A stretch of DNA of 64,000 nucleotides from Prorocentrum cordatum (taxonomy: Eukaryota; Sar; Dinophyceae; Prorocentrales; Prorocentraceae). Every line of letters begins with the position of its first letter. Positions within the stretch are counted from its first letter, which is position 1. The position numbers and the translations under genes are program-made. The notes under the pieces are model-generated. The model had not been told where the DNA came from and did not search any database. It worked only from the letters and a program-made list of their open reading frames with translations. Positions 1 through 11,020 of this stretch are shown in pieces. The stretch is from the NCBI GenBank assembly GCA_963575745.1, contig CAUYUJ010006291.1:367476-431475 (forward strand). The letters run 5' to 3'.

Positions 1-1110
1 TGGGTGCGGATTCTGTCGCGGCTGCGTCTGGTAGACGTTCCAGATCCACAGGTGAATGCCCGCCCGCCCCCATTCCGGCGCGAGCTTCCATCGCCCGGGG
101 GGCGCGTCGAGCGTCGTCTAGGGCGAGGCGGTCGAGCAGTGCAGCCAGGCCCCTGGCGTGGATGATGCCGAGAAGCTTCTGAACCTTACCCGGCGAAATA
201 TCCGGGGCCGAAGTCTATGGGCTGCGCCGCGTGAAGGCGCCCTGCTCAACAATATCGCGAGGATGTCACACCTGCGGCCTCGACCGTTTCAGGCCGAGCT
301 GGTCGGTCCTTGGATGCCTTAGACGAGGCCCCTGGGCATTCGCTCCGAGCAACCCGCTCTTTGAAATCGGATAACGATGGAGCTGTGGCGTGCGACCTGG
401 CACGGCCTGCGATGCGCGTGGCCTCCTGCGTAAAACCGTCTGCCTGGCAATGGCACAATTCCTCCAAACTCCGCAATATCTCAAGCCGCTGTTCCCATCC
501 CGAAGCACCGCCATGTGAAATAACTACCTTATCTACGCAGTCAGGGCGTCGCCCAGTTAGCTTCGCGCCTGCGACAGCTAATAGGGGAACCTGGAGCGCC
601 CATTGTCGCGGCGAGGGCGCGTGGCGAGCCTGCCGAGGATGGCCGCGACGCCCCCCCCCCCCCACCACCACCACCAGTTGGCAGCGGCGTCTCGGAAGGG
701 CACGTCGCGATAGTGGCCGCCATGAACTATCTCCACTGCCTCGATCCACGCGGCCAAGGCGCCGCTGACTGGCAGCGCGAACTGGCCGCCCGCATGGGAT
801 GACACGGACTGTTGGATGGGCATCCAAGCTTGGTCAGGGGGGTGAATCTGGAAGTTGGAACGGGCTCGAGCCAGAACGGCCGGGGCAAGGGCAGGGGCGC
901 CATCGGCGGAGGGCGGAGCGGCGGGAGGAGACCCACCGCGGGAAGTGGGATCTATTTGGGGCCTCCCTTCACGCGGGCTGGCTCTCGCTGGGGGGGGGGG
1001 GGGCCAAGACGTCGTCGCCCGGCGAACTCCTTGACCGGCAGAGATGGTCGGCCCGACCGAATAGGGGGGGAGAGGCAGGAGACGAGGGGGGAACAGCAAT
1101 GTTGGGCCCG
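1..1110 (-). pseudogene. Decayed LINE sequence after the endonuclease
   Basis: The minus strand continues from the endonuclease with broken coding-like stretches, for example ALAAWIEAVEIVHGG in the frame ending at 578. This resembles the linker between endonuclease and RT in LINEs. Frames change several times and a C/CCA-rich slippage tract (651-675) interrupts it. No RT motif is visible before the window edge. Assignment rests mainly on position. Confidence 0.35.
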
Positions 1111-1950
1111 TCAGCCTACGGATCGACTTCGCCCAGAACCCTCGGGGGAGGTAGAGACAGGGTCGGGGATCCTAGGCGCAGAACTGGCCTGGGACTCGCC
1201 TGGGGTGGAGCCTTCGGGCTTAGTAACTAAATCGCCAGAGAGAGCATGGGTGCGCTCGATGTTCTTCCCGAGCCAACCCGTTTTTGAGTGCTTGTGCCAC
1301 CCGAGCTTTCGACGCCATGGTCCCCGGGGCAGCCGGCGCCCAGGGCCCGTAAACCTCAACGTTAGGAATCTGCAGAGACCTAGCGGCGCACTTGCACCCC
1401 GCAATTGGAGGAGAAGGACGCAGCGAGGACGCCGCGGCGCATCCTCGATGGCTCGCAGACCAACGATATATGGGAGGGCGGATGCAGACGCGACTGCAAA
1501 ATCGATGTGGGGGGCCCCTTTGGGCCCCCCGCGAGCGAACTGAATGGAAGCGCGCAGCGCTGGCGCCCCAAACCGCGAGACGAACCGCACGCGCTGGAGT
1601 TCGACGGGAGAGAGGTTGAAATCGCCCATGACGCTCCCGGGCAACTGAAGGGCTTGGAGCAGGGATCCGAGGCGGGCGAATCAAGCGATATTCTGACCCC
1701 CGAATCCAGGCCCACATCGATGGTAGGAAACGATGACATCGCCATAGCCCTGCAGATGAATCGCTACCGGTAGAAGCCCGTCCAGCACAGATTGGCCTGA
1801 TACGCGGAGTGCCCCGAGGTTGCCGTTCACAAGAGTATGAGTTTGCTTGTGGCCTTCGGCCAGGAACATCTCGCCCCCTTCGGTAGCGTTCGCCTGCCCC
1901 GCTGCCGTAAGACACTGTCGACCAGTCGGGCGGGCCCCGTTGGCGAAGCA
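1111..1950 (-). pseudogene. LINE endonuclease (EEP family) relic
   Basis: A minus-strand frame starting near 1644 reads MPGSVMGDFNLSPVEL. GDFN followed a few residues later by P-x-E-L is the signature of the endonuclease/exonuclease/phosphatase fold used by LINEs to nick target DNA. About 45 residues on, PHIDFAVAS matches the later conserved IDF segment. Upstream, in another frame (1869-1681), IHLQGYGDVIVSYH looks like the preceding part of the same domain, so at least one frameshift splits it. No N-terminal catalytic block is clear. The RT that should follow would lie left of the window edge. Motif recognition is mine, without a search; a stray EEP gene other than a LINE is possible. Confidence 0.6.
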
Positions 1951-2154
1951 CTTAAAGGGAGATTTGCGAGCTCTCTTGGACCACTTCGAGGTTTGAGACG
2001 GTGTATTATAATCGGAGGTTGGGGGTGAGTCCGACGTGAAACGGAGACCCCCCCCTAACCAGTAAATCGATTTCGGTTTCGGGTTCGTGTCGTGCGTGCG
2101 TGCATGCGTGCGTGCGGGCGGGCGAGGCGAAGCTGCGTGGGCGGGCGAGAGGTA

Positions 2155-2360
2155 ATTCTCCTGTTGCTGGTCCGCGGCCGGACCAAAAGTCCCTCCACCG
2201 GCAAACGGTGGCCCGCGGTGTCCCGCTGGTGTCCCGCCGGTGTCCCGACATCCTCCTGTGGCTGGGCCGCGGCCGGATCAAAAGTCTCTCCACAGGTAAA
2301 CGGTGGCCCGCGGTGTCCCGCTGGTATCCCGATGGTGTCCCGAAATTCTCCTGTCGCCGG
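2155..2360 (+). repeat. 95-bp tandem duplication
   Basis: The unit starting ATTCTCCTGT at 2155 recurs at 2250 and again, truncated, at 2345, an exact 95-bp period with a few substitutions. Each unit contains CGGCCGGA, AAACGGTGGCCCGCGG and repeated GTGTCCCG. The partial third copy runs straight into the GGA microsatellite. A short GTGC-type run (about 2086-2122) precedes it. There is no gene between 2.0 and 5.4 kb. Confidence 0.85.
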
Positions 2361-2818
2361 AGGAGGAGGAGGAGGAGGAGGAGGAGGAGGAGGAGGGAAG
2401 GAGGACGGAGAGGAGGAGGGAATGGGGGGGTGGAGGGACGGAGGGAGGGACGGAGGGGGGTCGGAGAGAGGGAGGGAAGGAGGGAGGGAGGAGGAGGAGG
2501 ACGAGGAGGAGGCGGCGGAGGAGGAGGAGGACGAGGAGGAGGCGGCGGAGGAGGAGGGAGGAGGAGGAGGACACGGAGGAGGAGGAGGACGGGGGGGGCT
2601 GAGGAGGCGGAGGAGGAGGAGGAGGAGGAGGAGGAGGAGGAGGAGGAAGACAGGAAAAGGAGGGGAAGGGGGAGGAGGAGGAGGAGGAGGAGGAGTCGGG
2701 AGGAGGAGGGGGAGGAGGAGGGGGAGGAGGAGGAGGAGGAGGAGGAGGAGGAGGAGGAGAAGGAGGACGAGGAGGAGGGGGGATGCGGAGGAGGAGGAGG
2801 AGGATGAGGAGGAGGGAG
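2358..2818 (+). repeat. GGA microsatellite, block 1
   Basis: About 460 bp of GGA/GAG triplets with GAC, GGG and GGC interruptions, purine-rich on the plus strand. All frames are open here and give poly-Glu, poly-Arg or poly-Gly (poly-Pro and poly-Ser on the minus strand), which is not evidence of coding. Confidence 0.95.
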
Positions 2819-3906
<1,088 letters not shown>

Positions 3907-4080
3907 CTGCTGAGGATGAGGAGGGAGACGAGGAGGTCAAGGAGGAACAGGAGGAGGAGGAGAAGGAGGATGAGGAGGGTGATGATGATGATGATGAGGA
4001 GGAGGAGGAGGAGGAGGAGGAGGAGGAGGTATTGGGGGGGGGAGGGAGGAGCAGGAGGAGGAGGAGGAGGAGGACCATCA
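3907..4080 (+). repeat. GGA microsatellite, block 2
   Basis: GGA/GAG triplets resume after the GAT array with a short GAT island at about 3979-3997. They end at GACCATCACATGACTG, where complex sequence begins. Confidence 0.9.
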
Positions 4081-4146
4081 CATGACTGATGAGGGAGGCT
4101 AAGGGTTGGCCCAACCCGACCCTAACCCAAAACCTCGTGGGACAGG

Positions 4147-5050
4147 GCCACCTATGTTCTTTACAACGGCCGCGGGACACCACGGGCCGCTGAGACGGCA
4201 GGACGCTGCCGACGCTGAAAAGGGGGGAGCGCTGGGCCCAGATGTGGTATTTGCACACCTAGCCACCTCGGCTCTCTCCACCGCCACCCGCACAGGGCAT
4301 GGGGGGGGGTGGAGAGTTGGGGTGGAGCAGCGGTCGGGGTGGACTGGCCGACCTAGTCCACCCCCGTGCCCAGACCCCACGGACGGCGGCCCCCTGTGCA
4401 ACGGTCACCGTGGGGGAGCTGGGCTGTGCTCCACGGCCGTGCCAGGGAATCGCCAGGGGCACGCCGTGCCGCAGAGGAAGAGTGCACAGCGCTCCTTCCC
4501 CTTGAGGCGGGGTGCCTGACACGCGTGCGGGGCCGCGCACGCACGCACACACGCACATGCAGACAGAGTGTCCGAGGCGACGCCAGGACGACGCGGCACT
4601 GCCAACCCCTGGTGTAGATAACGCCAGGACGGTGGGTAGGCCGCGTCCCTGGTGTGGGCCTGTCAGGACTCTTGGGCTGAGTTGAGACGGCAGGCTGCCG
4701 ACAGTGAACGAGAGCGAGGGCCCAGATGTGGCGGTGCACATCTAGCCTCTGCGGCTCTCTCCTCCGCCGCCGGCGCGGGGCAAGGGGGGGAGGGGGTGGG
4801 GAAGAGCAACGGTCAGGGCGGACTTGCCGACCAGGTCCACCCTCGTGCCCGGCCCCATGGAGGGCGGCCCTTGTGCAATAGTCAAGACACACAAGCAGGC
4901 CTCAGAGTTGCAGCTGAGCTGCAGCGGGTGCATACTACAGCGCGCCTACCCCCTGAGACGGAGTGCCTGACACGCGTGCGGAAGCGCGCGCACACACACA
5001 CACACACACGCAAGCACACAGATGGCACGAGGCGACGCCAGGAGGAGGGA
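4147..5050 (+). repeat. Diverged ~480-bp tandem duplication
   Basis: Two copies in direct order share the same succession of blocks: GAGACGGCAGG (4191 and 4684), GGGCCCAGATGTGG (about 4234 and 4718), GGCTCTCTCC (about 4269 and 4754), the G-rich run, GGTCCACC/AGTCCACC, and a CA-rich stretch ending in CGAGGCGACGCCAGGA (about 4571 and 5027). The copies differ by many substitutions and small indels. Frames across it are open on several strands at once, typical of GC-rich repeat, not of a gene. I see nothing further in 5050-5430. Confidence 0.75.
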
Positions 5051-5739
5051 CGCACACAGCAGATGAGTGAGAAGTCCGCCGTGAGCACGGCCAACTATGT
5101 AGGACTTGGTGCCTCCTCCCCTCTGGCCTTGGTTTGCTCTTCACGAACCAATCGGGCCAGGGGTATTCCCGGGGTCGCAAAAACGATCGGGGATGACTTA
5201 GAGCCTTTCGGGACACGACCCTCCTGGACGCGGGGCAAGCTGAGTGGCCGCGCCTTGGTGATTCATTCGAGTGCCGCACAGTCCAGTGAGCCCGCGACCC
5301 AACCCCTTCGAGTAGGATCCACACGTATTGCAAACCAAGTTGCTCGTGGGATGCTCAAGATGCTCATGATAAAATTAATGATGGCCTTTCTTGTCATGCA
5401 CGAGATCTGACAACTGCTTACAGTGACCAGGGCAATTCTTAGCCGAAAGGGCTGTCCTCTGGTTCATCACCTGTGTCTTCACTCGACACAGAATGCAGCG
5501 CCAATATCTTGATATTAGGGCCCACGGGTGAGGTTTCCTGGGCTCCCTGGGAACCTCGTGGGGCTCCGAAGGACGAGGAGGGGGAGGCACGACCGACGAC
5601 GGAGTCCACGACGTCAGGGCAGAGGCAGCAACCGTGGGGGGAGACAGGTTCTTCTCTGGGGCGGCCAAATGTTTGCTTTTCCTGGGGGCGATCGCGGGCT
5701 ACTCTCCCAGAATCTGGGCTACATATTTGAGGCACTGAA

Positions 5740-6205
5740 TCAGAAACTTCCGATCATCTGCAAAGTTGCCTCTCTCTGCTTCGCCTCTTTCTGCCCCAAA
5801 GACAAGAGCCCACTGCCAGCCAGGACCTTGAACCCAGCCCACCGATTGCGACGGGGATGCTCGGTACCATGGTGCTGTAGCAGGACGCCCTTGTAGTCAG
5901 AATAAATAGTTGCTGGCAGCGACTGCCGGCAGATGCTCCGCGGCTCCGGAGGTTTGGGAAAACATCTGGCCAACGCGGCCGCTGAAATGGGCAAACGCTT
6001 CTCCGTCACGCATACAGACTACCGCGAAACCTGCGGCATTCAGCACATAATGGACGTTGTTGGTACAACAACCGTCCACAAAACTCCCCCTTCGCTGAAG
6101 GCCTCGTGAGGGTGAGACCAGTTTGAGCACGCCAAAACTGCCCGAATTCAAACCCAGTGCCTGGCGGAGGCTCTCCTCGGAACTCAGGAACCAGATGGAA
6201 ACCAA
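5740..6205 (-). pseudogene. LINE RNase H domain (relic)
   Basis: The frame 6205-5897 contains SFVDGCCTNN, then NAAGFAVVCMRDGE, then SGAAEHLPAVAA. This matches the RNase H order of first Asp, central beta strands, and Glu helix. After a frameshift near 5900 the strand reads ATIYSDYKGVLL, the third acidic motif. All three acidic residues are therefore still visible though the frame is broken. RNase H degrades the RNA strand of the cDNA hybrid. It is the last enzymatic domain of this LINE. Confidence 0.65.
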
Positions 6206-6276
6206 TGTGGAGGGGCGTGGCCCGGGGCGGGTGCTTCCTTAAACGCAGAAGCTCCGCATCCGAGAAGTGAACGGCT

Positions 6277-7056
6277 CTAAGTGTGACCGTCTTCGGGCAG
6301 TGTAACAGTCTGGTCATATCCAGCTGCTTTGGCTCTCTCCATCGTCCATATACTCTTGGTGAGGAAGGCGAGGGGCGTGCCCTTCTGGTGGCCTAGGAGG
6401 TCCGAAGCGAGCGCGCTACGAGCAGCAGCAACCTCTGAGTGAGCGTTCGGGTGGCCGAGCTTCATGGCCGCCTTCGTGGCGAGCTGGCCGTGCCAGTCGT
6501 GCTCCATGAGCTTTTGGAGGAAGGCGGGGGAGTGTCTTGGAACAGGATGCTCGAGGCGTGAGGATGTGACAAACTTGAACGGTCCCTGGGATTTCCAACC
6601 AATACGTTTCAAGGAAGGCACGGCCGCACCAATGGGGCCCCTAGAGGAACACCAAGATTTTGAAAATCTCGGCAGGATGGCATCCGCCCACAAACGCAGT
6701 TGCTAGAAATTGGCCACGGCGAGGCGGGGGCGGGTGGACGCATCCCAAACAAGAACTGTGCCACATGGGGGCAAGGCCTAAAGCAGCTTTCCACAGAGGG
6801 TCCTTGAGGATGAGCAGCGCCAACTGCGGCTGCGCGTCGGGCACCTTGGACCCGCTGCAGCGAGAAACTGTGACCTAGCCGACTCAAGTTGAGCGCCGCT
6901 GATGCCAGTGACTTCGACTCCAAAATTGGCGGCCGCTTCAAGGCCCGTCTTATACAGCTTGTGAGTGTCACCCCCAGCACGTTTCAACAGACGCACCCGA
7001 TTAAGTCTTTTGCGCCTCTTATCCAGACGCTCGGTGAGCTCCCAGAACTTCTCCAC
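6277..7056 (-). pseudogene. LINE post-RT region (relic)
   Basis: Overlapping minus-strand frames continue the element. MEKFWELTERLDKRRKR with RVRLLKRAGGDTHKLYKTG (7056 leftwards) is followed by GWKSQGPFKFVTSSRLEHP and LMEHDWHGQLATKAAMK (6693-6277). These look like the basic thumb/connection region of a LINE polyprotein, but no catalytic motif is present. At least two frameshifts break it. Assignment depends on its place between the palm and RNase H. Confidence 0.45.
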
Positions 7057-7649
7057 CTCCTTTGGGGCCGTGTAGCCCCAGTTTTAAACCCGAGGTTGGA
7101 TTCCGGGCGGCCCTTGTTCGGGCCTGCCAGAGGCCCCGGAGCAGTCCTTAGTTGGTCCTGGAGTGTTTGATGGGACGCGAGAACCTGGCTGCTCTTGCTG
7201 GCAACCTGGCACTTTAACTCGTGGATGATGCAGTCCGCCATGGACCAGGCGGCTACGTTAAGCTGGCTGTCGATGAGGCTGAAAGTGCGGCCGTGGGACT
7301 GGGGCATCAGATCATCGATAAACATCGCGAGCCCCATGTGACTGTGGGCTTGTGTCCGTCTACCAAGAGGGGCTAGCGCGTGCATTTGCGCTAAGTACGT
7401 GGCCCAGCTGCAGCCCGCGGCAATGCCTTTCCAAGGTTTGCCCGCACTGGTCGCGCAATCTTGCAACGGTGCAATGCGTTCACTGGCGCATTGGGATAAG
7501 ATAACCCGAAGTAGACAAGACGGGAAACCACATTCAACAGCACGATGAGCTAAACACAGACGGTCAACATGTTCGTAGTAGTTCATATCATACAAGACCT
7601 GCGCACTATATTGCTGCTCTTTAGCGGTGTTGTTGAACTCGCAACCCAA
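6984..7649 (-). pseudogene. LINE reverse transcriptase palm (relic)
   Basis: A 221-codon frame holds three recognisable palm blocks in order. Motif A is YDMNYYEHVD, motif B is GIAAGCSWATYLAQM, and motif C is MFIDDL, whose Asp pair lies at 7311-7322. Motif A keeps one Asp but the usual F before the second acidic position is Y-Y-E. No usable start codon context is needed, because this would be an internal part of a larger polyprotein. The tail (RTAPGPLAGPNKG onward) is probably out-of-frame noise. Confidence 0.7.
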
Positions 7650-7654
7650 GGGTT

Positions 7655-8218
7655 ATTCATATACCAATTCAACTATAGAGTGGCCGGCCTGATGCGATAG
7701 ATAGGGTCTCCGACGGGGGGGGTCCCATTCTCTGGCCGCCGACCTGCGCGGGCGAACCCGCGCGCGATATCACGCCGGTAACGTGCCAATGGACTTGAAT
7801 GGAGGCTGACTGGCTGGAGCGCCGTACTGTTTCAATTTCATCATCAGAGTAGATGCGATCCCTTGGAGCTGTGTCGGCATGTGACCAACCTTCTCAAGTA
7901 GACCGATAAATTGGCAGACGGTCTCCGCCTGCTCGTGATTTACCATGCTATGCTAAAATATCGCGGGTGAAAGCCATCCCAGGTAGAAGCTGTAGAATGA
8001 GGGGCGCTACCTGCCATTTGTCCTAACGATTTGGGGGTTATCGGACCAGGGGCAACGCGACCATCAGCATCGGGAACAAGTTGCCGAGGAAACCTGCCAT
8101 ATTTTAGCGAATCGATCAGCTTCAACCTGCAACATGTCCCGGGGCACTGAGACTTGAATTGCACATCAGATGGGCGCCAGGCCTCCAGCCGTTTAGACCA
8201 TCTGCGAGCCCAGCCCAT
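7655..8218 (-). pseudogene. LINE reverse transcriptase, fingers part (relic)
   Basis: The frame starting at 8218 gives MGWARRWSKRLEAW, a basic pre-RT stretch, and ends with STWDGFHPRYFSIAW. The D/G-x-x-P-R block matches the first RT motif of this LINE clade. After a frameshift near 7945 the strand continues with MVNHEQAETVCQFIGLL and GHMPTQLQ, fitting the region between RT motifs 1 and A. Several stops separate it from the palm. Function of the intact gene: RNA-templated DNA synthesis at the nicked target. Confidence 0.55.
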
Positions 8219-8732
8219 TCCCCCTTTTCATATTTGACTGAACCCAATCCCTCCAAGCCCTCCCATCTGCAGCGTTCTCCGCCGCCTGCTCCCGCTGAAG
8301 CAGCTAGGCAACCTGCTCCAGCAGCTCATCTAGGACTTGGGGCGCCAGCTCCTGGCCCGCGGCGCCGGCTTGAAAATCAACAAAAAGCAAACCTGCAGCA
8401 ACTCGAATATCCTGAAGCCCCTCCTTGAGGGGCACCACGGTGGAGAACAACTCGGGGCTATCCTCCGAGCTGTCAATGTGAATAGAACCCGTGTATACCC
8501 TCATATATACTCCTTATCCTTACCTCTCCTGCGCCTGGCCGTTTGGGCTCAGGTGCCGGGGCAGATCGATCAGACCTTTGATCGTGCAGGAGGGAAAGAC
8601 ATCCATCTATCCCTCCATCCCTCTACCAACGGATCAGGGGTTCTGCGCCCTTGTACTTCGACCCCACACACAGGTTATCAGCCCTTTAAAGCTCACCTTC
8701 ACCGAACCGCACGTTGTGATCTCGCACGCGGT

Positions 8733-8832
8733 CTCGATGGAGCCCCTGCGGCGCATGCGCCGCAAGGGATCCATCGAGGCCTCGCGTCCGAGCTCTCCAA
8801 CGGCGCGACGGCTCGGTGACGAGTTGGAGAGC
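8733..8832. repeat. Two adjacent palindromes
   Basis: 8733-8778 is a 46-bp near-perfect palindrome with CTCGATGG at one end, CCATCGAG at the other, and the perfect core TGCGGCGCATGCGCCGCA. At 8792-8832 the 10-bp arms GCTCTCCAAC and GTTGGAGAGC enclose 21 bases. Both lie just before or at the start of the Copia-1 Gag frame and could form hairpins in RNA or DNA. Between 8430 and 8733 I see no gene. Confidence 0.85.
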
Positions 8833-11016
8833 CTTAGTGCGGACTGTGTTGGCGTTTCAGATACCCCCCCCCCCCCCCAGCTCCGACGGGCCCGAGGCGC
8901 GGCTAGCTGCTGAGCTTCATCGCAGCGCCGCCCGCGGGGGGACAGGAGAAGGAGTAGGAACAGGAAGGAAGGAGTTCCACACGCCTACCTTCGATCCTCC
9001 ATCCCCTTCCCCGTCGGGGGCAATCCCAGCCGCGCCAGGCGAAAGCCTCACCGGTCATGACACTCCAGGGCGCTTTCGCGCTAACCGCCGATGGACCTCA
9101 GGCGCTGGCACCCCCAGCCCTGCAACCGCCCCCGTGGCGGAGCACGTAGCCACCTTCGAGGAACTCAGTAGACCAGTGGCGGCACAGCCGCAGACGCAGC
9201 ACCCCGAGGTATCATCGGATGAGACACCACACACACATGGTCCGAGTCGCAGCTCGTCCGCGCGCAACCGCCGTGGAGCCCCAGGCCCATGCGGCGAGAG
9301 TAGGTCGAGCCCGCGCATTGCCTCTCAGAGGCCATGAACTCCCCGCGACAGGGGACACAGGGAAGCTGACGCTCCCCACCTCTCCATCTCAGACGACCAG
9401 CTGGCGGAAACGTCCGCCGCAGGTGAAATAGCTGAGCTCAGAGACCAGGTTGAAACCGTCGTGTCCAGACAATACTCTGGACTACTGCAGAGCGTTCAGA
9501 CGAACGCTGCCGATACTGCAGCCATACGCCACGATCTGGACGGCGCCTTAGGGATCATTGATTCCAGGATCGCCGAAGATCGACGTATCATAGGTGAACT
9601 GCAGTACCAGGTTGATCGTGAGGTGTCACACTCAGGTGAACGAACGGCGATGGTCGAGAACCTGCGCAACTACCTCGCGCAGATGGAGCAACAGCTGATG
9701 CTCGTACGCGACACAGGCGTTTCAGTAGTCAGGATTTTACATGATGAAATCCACGACCAGCTCCGCAACCGACCAACATCAGCCGAGGCCACCGACCTTG
9801 GCGACGTTCAGTCTCAGATCAATGATCTTCGGTCTTATCTAGACCACACTACGGCGACGCTTCGCAACGATGCGCACACCAACTCGTCGAACCTGATCGA
9901 CATGTTGCAGCGTACTGAAAGAGTCATCACTCAAAGGCTTGATGCGACAAACGCTGTCGTGCAGCCACTCGCTAACCGGATCTCTGACATCGAGCAGCGT
10001 TTTCCTGGTGTGCAGGACGCCCTGGCAGAGTTGCGTGTCGGACGAGCCCAGACTGATCAGCTGGATTCTCCTCCCACGGTTTACGATTTCGCCCGCCTCG
10101 CTGACAGGTTGCAGGAGGTTGAGAGGGCGGCGGACCACACGCAGTTGGAGCTCTCCCAGGTTATTCGTGAGAGAGATACTGAGAAGGTACGTGTAGAGAG
10201 TCACCTCGCACGTCTGGAAAGCGAGCTGGAGGCACAAAGCGCCCGTCTCCGAGCATACGAGCAACGACTTGATCGGCATTCGCAACGTTCTCGGGATACT
10301 GATGAGTATACACGCCAAAAGGTGGCACAAATACAAGAAGACATGACGAGCTGGACGAATCAGCTGATCGACCACACCAACGACACTAACCTCCACCTTC
10401 GACCTGCAGCCGACCTGCACAGGCCGACGGCAGCGTCCGCCGAAGCACCACAAGCTTCTGCAGGACAACAACGACGTACGTCACCAGGAGCAGCCTCCGC
10501 GGCAGCTTCTGCACAGACACGCCATGTGTCTCCTGTGCGCACACAACCAACTACTGACGGTGCACCGATACCCTCACAACCATTGTCTGCGGTTTCGGTC
10601 CATACTACAACTCCTATCAAGGAGTCAGACACCGTCCGAGTCCCTGTCTTGCCTAAGATCACGCAGCTGCTCGAGCGGCAGCAAAAGTACGGAAGAACTT
10701 CGGGGCTGCCTCAGGGCGACCATCCAAAGCATACGCCGTCCTATGCGTGGCTGAACAGCCCGAATGTACATTCGAGGACTTACAAGACAGTGGAGACTTT
10801 GAGAGCATCGATTGCAAACTCGCTACCGCTCTGAGCGACATCTTATCCTCGGACTTACGCTACCAAATCAGGCTCATCGAAACTAGAGAGCACAAAGCAG
10901 GACGCATGCTCAAAGGACGCCAGATTTACTGGCACATCCTACAGTCCTACAAAGTGACAGAGGTTGACGACGACCTGCACGATTTCGAGCGCCTTAAAGA
11001 ACCGAGGATGAGATGA
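8816..11016 (+). pseudogene. Copia-1 Gag, N-terminal and central part
   Basis: A frame from 8816 gives a Pro/Ser/Arg-rich segment, hits TGA at 9335-9337, and resumes in the same frame to 10834. 9430-10350 encodes a long Glu/Gln/Arg-rich coiled coil (for example EVERAADHTQLELSQVIRERD). From about 10750 the signal moves to the next frame: CTFEDLQDSGDFESIDCKL and then a helical stretch with HKAGRMLKGRQIYWHILQ, the typical middle of a copia Gag. That frame stops at 11016 and continues two bases on at 11021. Gag forms the particle that packages the RNA. The extended coiled coil is unusually long for copia. Start codon uncertain. Confidence 0.65.
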
Positions 11017-11020
11017 CGAT

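Larger units (their letters stand above)
5740..8430 (-). mobile_element. Decayed LINE with RT and RNase H
   Basis: Read from 8430 leftwards, the minus strand gives the LINE order: pre-RT region, RT fingers, RT palm, post-RT region, RNase H. Coding signal moves between all three frames, so the copy is old and inactive. Its palm motif B (GIAAGCSWATYLAQ) and fingers motif (DGFHPR) resemble those of the LINE at 40.7-45.3 kb (GIVAGCFSATYALQ and GGIHPR), which suggests the same clade. 5430-5740 may be more of its 3' end but shows no motif. Confidence 0.7.
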
